NCBI RefSeq assembly: GCF_001696615.3
Contig: NZ_CP032279.1
Coordinates: forward strand, 1,860,001-1,924,000
Origin: Acinetobacter sp. WCHAc010034
Lineage (GTDB): Bacteria > Pseudomonadota > Gammaproteobacteria > Pseudomonadales > Moraxellaceae
Reading direction: 5' to 3'
DNA length: 64,000 nucleotides
In this document: positions 1 through 9,404 of the stretch, piece by piece
How positions within the stretch are numbered: position 1 is the first letter of the stretch
How the letters are laid out: each line of letters starts with the position of its first letter
Notes under the pieces: model-generated
Database searches by the model: none
Seen by the model: only the letters and a program-made list of their open reading frames with translations
Told to the model about the DNA's origin: nothing
Made by a program: the position numbers and the translations under genes

Positions 1-2
1 CG

Positions 3-275
3 AAAAGCCTATCCAAAGGGCATTGCGTCATTATTCCTTTGCGCCATGTCAGCTCTTTTTTTGACGTGACGGACAAGGAGCGCAAAAGCCTGCTGTCTTT
101 GCTGGAACAGGCGCGCAATGAATTGAACATGCTGCACCATCCGGCAGGCTTCCATATCGGCTTCAATGACGGCGCGGTATTTGGCCAGGCGGATGAGCAT
201 CTGCATATCCATATTATCCCGTGCTATGAAAATCAGGCTTTGCAGCTGGACGCGCGCTGGGGCTTCACCGGCTGA
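3..275 (+). CDS. HIT family protein, C-terminal part (5' end outside the window)
   Basis: The open frame enters from the left edge and carries the histidine-triad signature HLHIHIIP near its end, the nucleotide-binding and catalytic motif of the HIT superfamily (Ap4A hydrolase or HINT-like nucleoside phosphoramidase/hydrolase). About 90 residues are visible. A helical stretch with KERKSLLSLLEQARNEL is followed by the strand-rich HIT core, as expected for the second half of a protein of about 110-150 residues. The true start lies upstream of the window; a TTG at 39 is only an internal codon. The exact substrate cannot be told from this fragment. Confidence 0.85.
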   Translation, partial: KSLSKGHCVIIPLRHVSSFFDVTDKERKSLLSLLEQARNELNMLHHPAGFHIGFNDGAVFGQADEHLHIHIIPCYENQALQLDARWGFTG

Positions 276-477
276 TTCCCGCCGGCGCAGCAAGGTTCCT
301 CCGCGGAGCCTCCTGCGCCTCGCTTCAGCCCTTCCCTTCAAGCCGCCTACCGGCGCGGCCGCATTCCGCATGCCTTAAACCGGATCAGCGTTTTTCCGGA
401 TTATTCCGCTCCGGCGGAAATTTCACTCAATAATTCCATGTATACTGAAGCAGTTTTCCTGCGTGCTGTCCTGCTTT

Positions 478-1506
478 ATGTTTGTATTTTCTGATGCCCT
501 GCTGGCCTGGTTTGACGTGCACGGCCGCCATGACCTGCCGTGGCAGACCGCGGATGACCCTTACAGAGTTTGGGTCTCTGAAATCATGCTGCAGCAGACC
601 CAGGTCAAAACCGTGCTGCAGTATTTTGGGCGCTTCATGCAGCGCTTTCCTGCGGTGCAGGATCTGGGCCGGGCCAGCTGGGATGATGTCGCCCCCTATT
701 GGGCCGGGCTGGGCTATTACGCCCGCGCGCGCAACCTGCACAAGGCTGCCGGGATTGTCGCCCGCCAGGGCAAATTCCCTGAAACGCTGGATGGCTGGAT
801 TGCGCTGCCCGGCATCGGCCGCTCCACCGCCGGCGCGCTGATGTCGCTGGGCCTGCGCCAGTACGGCGTGATTATGGACGGCAATGTCAAGCGGGTGCTG
901 GCGCGGTTTTTTGCCATTGAAGATGACCTGTCCAAGCCGCAGGCTGAGCGCGCAATGTGGGCCCTGGCCGAACAGCTGTGCCCGCAAAGCCGCAATCATG
1001 ACTACACCCAGGCCATTATGGACTTGGGCGCCACCGTCTGCACGCCGAAAAAGCCGCTGTGCCTGTACTGCCCGATGCAGCAGCGCTGCAAAGCCCATCA
1101 GCAGGGCATGGAAACTGAACTGCCTTTCAAAAAGCCGAAAAAAGCCGTGCCGGTGAAAGACGGCCAAGTGCTGCTGCTGTGTTCAGGCGGGGAATGGCTC
1201 TGGCAGCAGCGCCCGGACAGCGGCTTATGGGGCGGCCTGTGGAGCCTGCCGGTTTTTGAGCAGGCGCAGGAGCTGCAGCAGGCCGCGCAGGGCTTTGGCT
1301 TAAAGCCGGCGGCGGCGCGCGCGCGCATTACCCACAGCTTTACCCATTTCACCTGGCAGCTGGAAGCCTTGACCTTCCATGCGCCTGAAGATCAGAAAGA
1401 GCATCTGGCCATAGAGCTGAACGGGCAATGGCTCAGCCCGGAAAGCGCCGCGGCTCTGGGCATTCCGGCAGCCATGAAAAAATTGATCTCTGCAGTGAAT
1501 CTGTGA
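478..1506 (+). CDS. mutY: A/G-specific adenine DNA glycosylase MutY
   Basis: MutY removes adenine mispaired with 8-oxoguanine in base excision repair. The 342-residue protein has SEIMLQQTQV with catalytic Glu35, the helix-hairpin-helix LPGIGRSTAGA near residue 110, DGNVKRVLAR with Asp134, and the 4Fe-4S loop with Cys188, 195, 198 and 204 in C-x6-C-x2-C-x5-C spacing. The C-terminal part from about residue 225 is the NUDIX-like domain that reads 8-oxoG. I chose the ATG at 478 because the product then begins MFVFSDALLAWFD, as MutY proteins usually do. A GTG at 463 would add five residues, and neither start has a clear Shine-Dalgarno sequence. The gene is followed after 56 bases by the M23 lipoprotein gene. 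Confidence 0.97.
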   Translation: MFVFSDALLAWFDVHGRHDLPWQTADDPYRVWVSEIMLQQTQVKTVLQYFGRFMQRFPAVQDLGRASWDDVAPYWAGLGYYARARNLHKAAGIVARQGKFPETLDGWIALPGIGRSTAGALMSLGLRQYGVIMDGNVKRVLARFFAIEDDLSKPQAERAMWALAEQLCPQSRNHDYTQAIMDLGATVCTPKKPLCLYCPMQQRCKAHQQGMETELPFKKPKKAVPVKDGQVLLLCSGGEWLWQQRPDSGLWGGLWSLPVFEQAQELQQAAQGFGLKPAAARARITHSFTHFTWQLEALTFHAPEDQKEHLAIELNGQWLSPESAAALGIPAAMKKLISAVNL

Positions 1507-1562
1507 CATAGTCAAGGCAGGCCCAATGAGGCACTGACAATAACCACAGAAAGGAAAATTCC

Positions 1563-2105
1563 GTGCTGCGCCTTACCGCTGCTGCTATTATCGGACTGCA
1601 TATTTTACTGCTCGCTGCCTGCACCTCGGCGCCCAAGCGCCCTGCTTCCGGCGGCCTGCCGCCCGCTCAGGTGCAGAAGCTGAAAAGCATGCTCCTGCCC
1701 GGCAGCCTGCCGCTGCCGGTCGGCAATGCCCAGCGCCAGGCGCTGCAGGACACCTGGGGCGCATCGCGCAGCCGGGGCCGCGCGCATGAAGGCATCGACA
1801 TCCAGGCTCCACGTGGAACCAAAGTCTACAGCGCGACCGATGGCCTGATTGCCGACCTGCGCAGCAATAATCTGGGGGGCAAAGTGGTCTGGATCATCGG
1901 CCCGGCCGGATCATGGCACTATTATGCGCATCTGGACGGGCATAAGCGCGGGCTGAATGTCGGCGACAGCATTAAAAAGGGCGACCTCATCGGCTATGTC
2001 GGCAACAGCGGCAACGCGCGCCATACCGCGCCGCATCTGCATTACGGAATTTATCTGGACGGCAAAGGGCGCGGCGCAGTCAACCCATTTCCCTATTTAC
2101 GCTAA
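1563..2105 (+). CDS. M23 family peptidoglycan DD-metalloendopeptidase, lipoprotein
   Basis: This 180-residue protein has a GTG start, a hydrophobic signal segment and the lipobox LLAAC with Cys20, so it should be a membrane-anchored lipoprotein. The rest is a LytM/peptidase_M23 domain with zinc ligands in HEGID (His75, Asp79) and HLH (His158, His160), the motifs of LytM-type endopeptidases. It therefore either cuts peptidoglycan cross-links or, like EnvC and NlpD, activates amidases; the intact zinc motif favours a catalytic role. It is shorter than NlpD and has no visible LysM domain. The GTG is preceded by AGGA within CAGAAAGGAAAATTCC, a good ribosome-binding site that supports this start. 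Confidence 0.9.
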   Translation: MLRLTAAAIIGLHILLLAACTSAPKRPASGGLPPAQVQKLKSMLLPGSLPLPVGNAQRQALQDTWGASRSRGRAHEGIDIQAPRGTKVYSATDGLIADLRSNNLGGKVVWIIGPAGSWHYYAHLDGHKRGLNVGDSIKKGDLIGYVGNSGNARHTAPHLHYGIYLDGKGRGAVNPFPYLR

Positions 2106-2121
2106 TTATCAGGAATTATGC

Positions 2122-2367
2122 ATGTCAGAAGCATTGATCAACCGCCTAGTCGAATTTGCCGAATCAGGCAATCAGCAGAAAATCGTCTTAGCCGGGCAAA
2201 GCCATCAGGGCTGGATTATGGAAATTACCGAAGAAGCCCTGCTGATCAGCACCGGCTATGCCGACAAGTCCGGCAAGGATGTCTGGATCCAGTTTGCGGA
2301 TCTGGATCAGGCGTCTCTATTTTACTGGGACAATAACAATGACCAATGGGCTGCATTCCAGCTTTAA
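2122..2367 (+). CDS. Conserved hypothetical protein, 81 aa
   Basis: An 81-residue acidic soluble protein beginning MSEALINRLVEFAES, with no signal peptide or membrane segment. The ATG at 2122 lies 17 bases after the M23 stop and is preceded by CAGGAATT, a plausible ribosome-binding site. The gene sits in a same-strand row with mutY, the M23 gene and tag (next start 18 bases downstream), so co-transcription is likely. Its body, with GQSHQGWIMEITEEALLIS, looks like a small beta-barrel fold of the SH3 or Sm kind, but I recognise no named family. The function is unknown. Confidence 0.75.
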   Translation: MSEALINRLVEFAESGNQQKIVLAGQSHQGWIMEITEEALLISTGYADKSGKDVWIQFADLDQASLFYWDNNNDQWAAFQL

Positions 2368-2385
2368 CTTTCAGGGAGGCTGCTT

Positions 2386-2958
2386 ATGACGCTGCAGCGC
2401 TGCGGCTGGTGTTCCAACGACCCGCTTTATATGCAATACCATGATCAGGAATGGGGGCGCCCGGCGCATCAGGAGCAGCATTTATTTGAAATGCTGTGCC
2501 TGGAAGGCCAGCAGGCGGGACTGTCCTGGATTACCGTGCTGAAAAAGCGCGAAGCTTACCGGCAGCACTTTTTCCGCCACAGCATTGCGGATATCGCCGC
2601 CATGAGCGACAGCGCGCTGGAAGGCAAGCTGCAGGACGCCGGCCTGATCCGCCATATCGGCAAGCTGAAAGCCATCCGCGACAACGCAGCCGCCTGGGAG
2701 CGGATGAAGCGGGAGAATACCGATCCTGCGCAGTGGCTCTGGTCATTTACCCGGCAGCAGAGCCTGGACAATGATGTGCCGGACTATAAGGCGGCCCCGG
2801 CGCAGACGGCGGAAAGCCTGCAGATGTCGAAAGCCTTAAAGAAGCTGGGCTTCAAGTTTGTTGGCCCGACCACCTGCTATGCCTTTATGCAGGCGGTGGG
2901 CATGGTCAATGACCATGAAAACCGCTGCAGCTTTAAATACCCCTTGAATTCCGAATAA
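2386..2958 (+). CDS. tag: DNA-3-methyladenine glycosylase I
   Basis: Tag excises 3-methyladenine from alkylated DNA. The 190-residue length matches E. coli Tag (187). The zinc-site residues of the family are visible: Cys6 in RCGW, His19 in YHDQEWG, and His177/Cys181 in NDHENRC. The 3-methyladenine pocket motif CLEGQQAGLSWITVLKKR, with its conserved Glu and Trp, is intact. AGGGAGG at 2372-2378 is a strong ribosome-binding site for the ATG at 2386. The gene lies 15 bases before an alcohol dehydrogenase gene in the same direction. Confidence 0.97.
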   Translation: MTLQRCGWCSNDPLYMQYHDQEWGRPAHQEQHLFEMLCLEGQQAGLSWITVLKKREAYRQHFFRHSIADIAAMSDSALEGKLQDAGLIRHIGKLKAIRDNAAAWERMKRENTDPAQWLWSFTRQQSLDNDVPDYKAAPAQTAESLQMSKALKKLGFKFVGPTTCYAFMQAVGMVNDHENRCSFKYPLNSE

Positions 2959-2973
2959 GCCAGGAGCCCCGCA

Positions 2974-3996
2974 ATGTCCAGCAATCTTATCCGCGCTTAC
3001 GCCGCCATGCAGGCTGGAGCCGCGCTGCAGCCCTATCAGTTTGACGCCGGCGAACTGCAGCCGCATCAGATTGAGGTTAAAGTTGAATACTGCGGGCTGT
3101 GCCATTCCGACCTTTCCGTCATCCAGAATGACTGGCAGTCTTCGGTTTATCCTGCGGTTGCGGGCCATGAAATTATCGGCACTGTCATGCGGCTGGGCGC
3201 TGAAGCCAAAGGCTTAAAGCTGGGGCAGCGCGTCGGCATCGGCTGGACGGCGGAAAGCTGCCAGCACTGCGCGCCGTGCATTTCAGGCCGGCAAGTCCAG
3301 TGCAGCGGCGGCAAAACCGCAACTATTATCAGCCATGCCGGCGGCTTTGCCGATAAAGTCCGCGCCGGCTGGCAATGGGCCATTCCCCTGCCGGATGGCC
3401 TGGACCCCGCGTCTGCCGCCCCGCTGCTGTGCGGCGGCATTACCGTGTTTGACCCGCTTCTGGCGCATAATATTCAGGCGGTGCATCATGTCGGCGTGAT
3501 CGGCATCGGCGGCCTGGGCCATATCGCCATTAAGCTGCTGAAAGCCTGGGGCTGCGAAATCACCGCCTTCAGCTCCAGCCCGGATAAAACTGCGGAGCTG
3601 AAAGCGATGGGAGCTGACCATGTCGTGGACAGCCGCGACGCGGCAGCCCTGAAAGCGCAGCGCGGCAAGTTTGACCTGATTCTGAGCACGGTGAATGTCA
3701 CGCTGAACTGGAGCGCCTATTTAGCCGCGCTGGCGCCAAACGGCGCCGTGCATATGCTGGGCATGGCTTTGGAGCCGATGCAGATTCCCGCCGGCATGCT
3801 GATCAGCGGGGCAAAATCGCTGACGGGCTCATCAACAGGCTCGCCGGCGGCGTTGCGCCAGCTGCTGCAGTTCGCAGCCCGCAAGAATATCACGCCACAA
3901 ATTGAGCTGTATCCGATGTCGCAGATTAACGCGGCCATTGCGCGCCTGCATTCCGGCCAGGCGCGCTACCGGATTGTGCTGCAGGCGGATTTTTAA
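2974..3996 (+). CDS. Zinc-dependent alcohol dehydrogenase, YahK/cinnamyl-alcohol-dehydrogenase type
   Basis: This 340-residue medium-chain dehydrogenase should interconvert alcohols or aldehydes with NAD(P)H in the cytoplasm. The catalytic zinc motif CGLCHSD (Cys43, His44) is followed by GHEIIG. The structural zinc site has four cysteines in CQHCAPCISGRQVQC. The Rossmann motif GIGGLGHIAIKLLKAWG is followed by FSSS rather than an acidic residue, which suggests NADPH in this subfamily. The ATG at 2974 has AGGAG upstream. Its end overlaps the end of the convergent MocR gene by four bases, and no terminator is visible between them. The substrate is not predictable. Confidence 0.92.
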   Translation: MSSNLIRAYAAMQAGAALQPYQFDAGELQPHQIEVKVEYCGLCHSDLSVIQNDWQSSVYPAVAGHEIIGTVMRLGAEAKGLKLGQRVGIGWTAESCQHCAPCISGRQVQCSGGKTATIISHAGGFADKVRAGWQWAIPLPDGLDPASAAPLLCGGITVFDPLLAHNIQAVHHVGVIGIGGLGHIAIKLLKAWGCEITAFSSSPDKTAELKAMGADHVVDSRDAAALKAQRGKFDLILSTVNVTLNWSAYLAALAPNGAVHMLGMALEPMQIPAGMLISGAKSLTGSSTGSPAALRQLLQFAARKNITPQIELYPMSQINAAIARLHSGQARYRIVLQADF

Positions 3997-5426
3997 GCCG
4001 CCTGCCCATCCTGCAGGGCCGCTCTGACCCAGTCCGCCAGCAGCAGAATCGCCGCCTGAATTTCAGCCGACAGCTCATGGCCGGCGTTCAGGCGGATGCA
4101 GTTGCTGTAGCGCCGGTCTTCGCCGAACAGCAGCCCCGGCACAATATTGATGCCCTGCTCCAGCGCATAGCGGTACAGCGCCATGCTGTCAATCTGCGCA
4201 GGAAACTGCAGCCAGAGCACATAGCTGCCTTGCGGCTGATTCAGGCGCAGTTCTATGCCATGAAAGGCCTGAATGATGAACTGGCGGTACTGCTGCGCCT
4301 GCTGCATCAGCTTCGGGCGCAGCTCCCCCAAATGCTGGCGGTAAGCGCGGCTGTAAATCAGGTCCGCCAGCCCCAGCTGCAGCGGGGTATTGACCGAAAC
4401 ATTCTGCGTAATCAGCCGGGCGTGCAGATGCTGCAGGCGCTGCGGCATGCAGAACCAGCCGACGCGGTAGGCGGAAGACAGCGATTTCGACACCGAGCCG
4501 CAGTAAATGACATAGCCGGCGTGGTCCCAGTACTGGATCGGCAATGGCCGGGCGGCCGTGAAGCTGCATTCGGCATAGATGTCGTCTTCAATCACATGGC
4601 ACTGATATTCGGCTGCCAGCCGGGCGATTTTTTCCTTGTCCGCATTGCTCAGGCAGAAGCCCAAAGGGTTCTGAAAATTCGCCGTCAGCAGGCAGGCTTT
4701 GGCGCCCGACTGCTGCATCGCCTGCTCCAGCCGCGCTAAGTCAAAGCCTCCGGTATTGGCCGGGATTTCTATGATTTTGCGCTTCAGCAGGGCCAGCAGC
4801 TGCAGCTGGCCGTTATAGTTCGGGGTCGGCACAATAATGCTGTCGCCCTCTGCGGTCAGGCTCTGGATCACCACCGAAAGCGCCGGCATGCAGCCATTGC
4901 TGATATAGACCTGCTCCGGCGCAATGTGAAAGCCGTCCTCGGCCCAGTGCGCGGACAGGGCTTCCCGGAGCTGGGCATGCCCCTGCCGGTCGCTGTAGAG
5001 GAAATCTTCAGGCCGGCAGCGCTTTAAGGCGCGCTGGATGGAGCGGCGCAAAGCCTCCGCCGGCACCAGATTCGGCGAAAGCTGGATGGAGCCTAAATGA
5101 ATCAGCCGGCTGTTGATGGCCGCGGCCTGAATCTGAATCTGCAGCTCCAGATTCGAAACATCCCGCGCATTGGCCTGAAAATCCGGATGCTCCGGCACAG
5201 CTACGGGCTGATTCTGCGCCTGCGCAAAATAGCCCAGTTTCGCTTTTGCATAAATCAGGCCCTGCGCTTCCAGCCATTCATAGCAGCTTTTTGCGGTATT
5301 CAGGCTGATCCGCTGCTGCTGCGCAAACTGGCGCAGCGGGCTGAGGCGCTGTCCCGCGCTGATTTCGCCGCGGTAAATTTTCTGCGCAATCTGCTGCGCC
5401 AGAAGCTGATACTGAAACGCTGCCAT
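3993..5426 (-). CDS. MocR/PdxR-type GntR regulator with aminotransferase-like domain
   Basis: This 477-residue protein has an N-terminal GntR winged helix (about residues 5-75, with GEISAGQRLSPLRQFAQQ and RISLNTAKSCYEWLEAQG) fused to a fold-type I aminotransferase domain (about 105-470). The PLP lysine is in GSVSKSLSSAYRVGW, near residue 315, and SNGCMPALSVVIQSL and NPLGFC are typical of the fold. Members of this family sense PLP or amines and usually control a nearby or divergent gene. Here the divergent neighbour is the small lipoprotein gene at 5526, and the intergenic 5427-5525 carries two GTACCC-type direct repeats (near 5434 and 5461) that could be its sites. The target is unknown. Confidence 0.92.
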   Translation of the reverse strand: MAAFQYQLLAQQIAQKIYRGEISAGQRLSPLRQFAQQQRISLNTAKSCYEWLEAQGLIYAKAKLGYFAQAQNQPVAVPEHPDFQANARDVSNLELQIQIQAAAINSRLIHLGSIQLSPNLVPAEALRRSIQRALKRCRPEDFLYSDRQGHAQLREALSAHWAEDGFHIAPEQVYISNGCMPALSVVIQSLTAEGDSIIVPTPNYNGQLQLLALLKRKIIEIPANTGGFDLARLEQAMQQSGAKACLLTANFQNPLGFCLSNADKEKIARLAAEYQCHVIEDDIYAECSFTAARPLPIQYWDHAGYVIYCGSVSKSLSSAYRVGWFCMPQRLQHLHARLITQNVSVNTPLQLGLADLIYSRAYRQHLGELRPKLMQQAQQYRQFIIQAFHGIELRLNQPQGSYVLWLQFPAQIDSMALYRYALEQGINIVPGLLFGEDRRYSNCIRLNAGHELSAEIQAAILLLADWVRAALQDGQAA

Positions 5427-5431
5427 CTTCC

Positions 5432-5466
5432 TGTACCCATTTTTTAATATTTGCTGTATCTGTACC
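5432..5466. promoter_or_regulatory. Candidate direct-repeat operator upstream of the MocR gene
   Basis: CTGTACCCATTTTTTAA near 5431 and CTGTACCCGTTAAATTAA near 5459 form a direct repeat of CTGTACCC, 28-29 bases apart, just upstream of the MocR start. MocR proteins commonly bind direct repeats of this sort near their own promoter. The assignment is inferred from position and repetition only. Confidence 0.35.
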
Positions 5467-5525
5467 CGTTAAATTAACAGATTTAAGCTTGCCGTACAGT
5501 TTTTCAGTACAGGATGGCGCCTTTC

Positions 5526-5933
5526 ATGCAAAAAATAACAGCAGCTTCAAATGCTTTGATCATCTGCCTGAGCTTGGCGGCCTGCCAGCCTGAAGCCGGA
5601 AATGCGCAGGCGCAGCAGCGGAATTTTGTCTGCAAGGCGCTGATTGAGGGCTTTTTAAGCGCGCAGCAGCTGAACCGGTACGAGCTGCATCAGATTCAGC
5701 CGGCGCAGCAGGGCGCTGAGCTGTATATCTATAAGGCCCAGCCAGAGCATAGCGCAAGCGTGATGCCGCAGCAGCGGAAGCTGCATTTCGCCTGCCAGCA
5801 GGCATCCGCCCGGAAATTTCAGATTCAGCTGTCCGGCCCGCAGCAGGAAAATGCGCAGGCGCTGCTCAGCGTGGAGCTGCCGGAACCGGCGCAGCTGAAA
5901 GCGCTGACGGCTTTCAGCCTGAACCCGCAATAG
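5526..5933 (+). CDS. Putative lipoprotein, unknown function
   Basis: A 135-residue protein starting MQKITAASNALIICLSLAAC, a signal peptide with a lipobox ending in Cys20, so it is probably a lipoprotein. The mature part is rich in Gln and Ala and resembles no family I know. I prefer the ATG at 5526 because AGGA at 5511-5514 lies 11 bases upstream and the signal peptide then starts cleanly; an ATG at 5514 would add four residues. The gene is divergent from the MocR regulator and may be its target. It is convergent with the START-domain gene 29 bases downstream. Confidence 0.7.
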   Translation: MQKITAASNALIICLSLAACQPEAGNAQAQQRNFVCKALIEGFLSAQQLNRYELHQIQPAQQGAELYIYKAQPEHSASVMPQQRKLHFACQQASARKFQIQLSGPQQENAQALLSVELPEPAQLKALTAFSLNPQ

Positions 5934-5962
5934 CGGCGCAGCCTGCAGGCCGCGCCGGCGCC

Positions 5963-6619
5963 TTATTTCAAAATTTCCGGCAAGGCCGGCTGCGCATTGC
6001 CCTTGGCCAGTTCCGCCTTCATTTTCTGCAGCATCTGATAAGGCTGCTGCTGCACAAACATATTCACCACCGGCAGCGGAATAGAGCCTTCGGGATTGGC
6101 ATAGCCGTAGGTGGAAACCTTGACCTTCTGCGGGCCTAATTTCTGAAAAGTCCAGTCGCCTTCATACTGGCTGAGGCGCACATAAGCGCTGTTCGGCTGG
6201 GCCGCCTTTTTCACGGCCTTATTCTGAATGCTGACAATGCCCTGCGCATCCTTGCGCATTGTGCCCTGCACAATCAAATCGCGGTCCTGCAGCGGAAAAG
6301 GGAAATCCAGCACCATATGCAGCTGGAATTCGCCTTTTTTATCATCCCTGGACAGCAGCTTGACGCTGCCCAGATAGGGCACCCAGTCCGCCGCATGCTC
6401 GACATTCAGAATCAGCGCCACCGCCTGCTCAATCGGCACATTCAGCGTGGTTTCCGCCCTGTACATGAAAACCGGATTCCGGCTGTCCTGAAAGGTCCAG
6501 ACCTTAATATTGTTTTTATTGATGCTGAGCTTGGCAGGCGCTGCCGGCTTGGCCAGCGCTGCGGCGCTGAAAGCCGCGGCGCAGGCCAGCAGTAGGATTT
6601 TTTTCATTGCATTCTTCAT
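5963..6619 (-). CDS. START-domain protein, secreted
   Basis: This 218-residue protein has a signal peptide (about residues 1-23, ending in AAALA) and then a START/SRPBCC-type lipid-binding domain. The region from NKNNIKVWTFQDSRNPVFMY through HAADWVPYLGSVKLLSR to DFPFPLQDRDLIVQGT is characteristic of bacterial START proteins. It should bind a hydrophobic ligand in the periplasm; the ligand is unknown. A CATTCTTCATC run at the start offers two in-frame ATGs (6619 and 6607), and the second gives the cleaner signal peptide MKKILLLACAAAFSAAALA. It precedes dapB in gene order but reads the same way, with dapB upstream on the minus strand, 47 bases away. Confidence 0.85.
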   Translation of the reverse strand: MKNAMKKILLLACAAAFSAAALAKPAAPAKLSINKNNIKVWTFQDSRNPVFMYRAETTLNVPIEQAVALILNVEHAADWVPYLGSVKLLSRDDKKGEFQLHMVLDFPFPLQDRDLIVQGTMRKDAQGIVSIQNKAVKKAAQPNSAYVRLSQYEGDWTFQKLGPQKVKVSTYGYANPEGSIPLPVVNMFVQQQPYQMLQKMKAELAKGNAQPALPEILK

Positions 6620-6666
6620 CTTATTTTAGTTTTGCATTGTTATTTTAAAGCAGTTTGAAGCCGGCT

Positions 6667-7587
<921 letters not shown>

Positions 7588-7697
7588 CTATGCAGGCCCC
7601 AGCGGATGCAGCCGGCCGCGCAGGCAATTTCCGGCTTTTTAAATGCCGGGCTGCATTTCGATGTATCATAAGGCGGTTTTTTCCACGATGATCCGGC

Positions 7698-9347
7698 ATG
7701 AAGAACTTACTGTTTGCCTGCGCCGCCGCATGCATATTTTTAGCTTGGCTGCTTCCCATCCATTACCGCCCATGGGCCACTTATACCGGCGAACTGTACG
7801 CTTTTTTTGCCTTATTTGCGCTGGCCGGCGCATTTCTGAAGCAGAAGCTGCTGCTGCCTAAAATTGCGCTGCCGCTATTCGGCCTGGCGCTGATTCCGCT
7901 GATTCAGTTCACTTTCGGCCAGGTGTATTATTTCAGCATTGCGCTGCTGGGCTTCCTGTATGTCTTCGGCTTTGGGCTGGCCGTGGCGATAGGCTTCAGC
8001 CTGTGCCGGGATTCAGGCCAAAGGGAAAAAACCTTCGCCTATTTAAGCTGCACCTTTCTGGCTGGCGGGGTCTGCACAGGCCTGATCGCCATCTGCCAGT
8101 GGCTGAATCTGGACAGCCGGCTGACCGCCATCATGATGGATATTCACGGCAATGCCCGGCCCTTCGCCAACTTTGCCCAGCCCAACAACATGGGCACCTT
8201 CCTGCTGATGGCGCTGATGGCCTGCCTGTATCTGCATGAAACCAGGCGCCTGCCGGCCAAATGGCTGGTTCTGGCGGCGGCCCCGATCTTAATCGGCGTA
8301 GCGCTGAGCCAGTCGCGCACTTCGTGGGTGGCCTGCCTGTGCATCATGGCCTACCTGTCCTATCAGCAGTACCGGCATGTCATCCGCCTGCCTTGGCGCT
8401 ATAACCTGCTCTGGCTGTCGGCCTTCGCAGCGCTGATTTTCTTCCTGCCGCACATCGGCCAATGGATTGCGCAGGCTTCGGATGTGCAGATTATTGAAAG
8501 CCGCGAGCTGGCGGAGCGCGCCGGCGGCGATATGTCGCGCCTGGCCATCTGGCAGCAGATGCTGCACGCCATAGCGGCCCAGCCGTGGTTCGGCTACGGC
8601 TGGTATCAAACCAGCAGCGCCTTTGTCAGCATCAGCGATACCTTCCAGGGCCCGGTCTGGATCCGCAGCGCGCATAATTTCATTCTGGATTTCCTGCTCT
8701 GGAACGGCCTGCTGATCAGCCTGCCGTTTCTGGCCTATTTCGGCTATTGGGGCTGGCAGCTGCACCGGCGCGCCAATTCTGCCGAATCCGTAACCGGCCT
8801 GCTGATGGCGGGGGTATTCATCATCCACGCCATGCTGGAATTTCCGCAGAACTATGCCTATTTCCTGCTTCCGGCCGGCTTTATTTTAGGCGCGGTTCAG
8901 GCGCAGAAAGCCGATACGGCTGTGCTGGCCCTGCCGCCAGTGTTCATGCGGGTGGCCTTCGCCGCCGGCGCCATTCTGCTGGCGGTGATTTACCGCGATT
9001 ACGCGGTGCTGGTGCCGAAGCTGAATCAGGCTGCGGCCTATGAGAAAACCCCGGAAAAAATCACCCGCAATGAGCGCATTTACCTGCTGAGCGAATTTGA
9101 CCACCGCATTAATTTCATCCTGATCAACCCCTACAGCAAAATGACCCAGGCGCAGCTGGATGAAGCTGAAAAGCTGGTGCGCAGCTATCCGACCAAATAC
9201 CATTTGGTCAAGTATGCCAAAATGCTGGCCTACAATGGCCATGAAGCCGAAGCCCGGCATCAGCTTTGGCGCCTGAAAGCCATTCACAAGAAAGAGCTGA
9301 GCTGGAGCGAGCTGATCAAAGACCAGCCGCGCTCAGCTGAAAGATAA
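7698..9347 (+). CDS. PglL/Wzy-family O-oligosaccharyltransferase or O-antigen ligase
   Basis: This 549-residue inner-membrane protein has about 11-12 hydrophobic segments over residues 5-440 and a soluble C-terminal tail. A long periplasmic loop (about residues 245-330) carries AIAAQPWFGYGWYQTS and RSAHNFILDFLLWNGL, the conserved His-Asn region of Wzy_C proteins. GVALSQSRTSWVA is the other usual landmark. Such proteins move lipid-linked glycans onto pilins or other proteins (PglL/TfpO) or onto lipid A core (WaaL). No pilin or glycan cluster is adjacent, so the acceptor cannot be told. It is bracketed by dapB and dnaJ and ends at a shared bidirectional terminator. Confidence 0.82.
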   Translation: MKNLLFACAAACIFLAWLLPIHYRPWATYTGELYAFFALFALAGAFLKQKLLLPKIALPLFGLALIPLIQFTFGQVYYFSIALLGFLYVFGFGLAVAIGFSLCRDSGQREKTFAYLSCTFLAGGVCTGLIAICQWLNLDSRLTAIMMDIHGNARPFANFAQPNNMGTFLLMALMACLYLHETRRLPAKWLVLAAAPILIGVALSQSRTSWVACLCIMAYLSYQQYRHVIRLPWRYNLLWLSAFAALIFFLPHIGQWIAQASDVQIIESRELAERAGGDMSRLAIWQQMLHAIAAQPWFGYGWYQTSSAFVSISDTFQGPVWIRSAHNFILDFLLWNGLLISLPFLAYFGYWGWQLHRRANSAESVTGLLMAGVFIIHAMLEFPQNYAYFLLPAGFILGAVQAQKADTAVLALPPVFMRVAFAAGAILLAVIYRDYAVLVPKLNQAAAYEKTPEKITRNERIYLLSEFDHRINFILINPYSKMTQAQLDEAEKLVRSYPTKYHLVKYAKMLAYNGHEAEARHQLWRLKAIHKKELSWSELIKDQPRSAER

Positions 9348-9380
9348 AAAAATAGCCTGCATATTGCAGGCTATTTTTTC
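9346..9380. terminator. Bidirectional intrinsic terminator
   Basis: The hairpin AATAGCCTGC-atat-TGCAGGCTATT has A-runs on the left and T-runs on the right, so it can end transcription of the glycan ligase on the plus strand and of dnaJ on the minus strand. Confidence 0.9.
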
Positions 9381-9404
9381 AGGGCTGGACAAGCCTAAGC
9401 TGGC

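Noticed and set aside
427-1167. Long minus-strand open frame opposite mutY, and similar frames opposite dapB, ppc, the RND pump, ilvD and mpl
   Set aside because: They mirror strongly conserved genes on the other strand and arise from the GC-rich third codon positions; they have no family resemblance.
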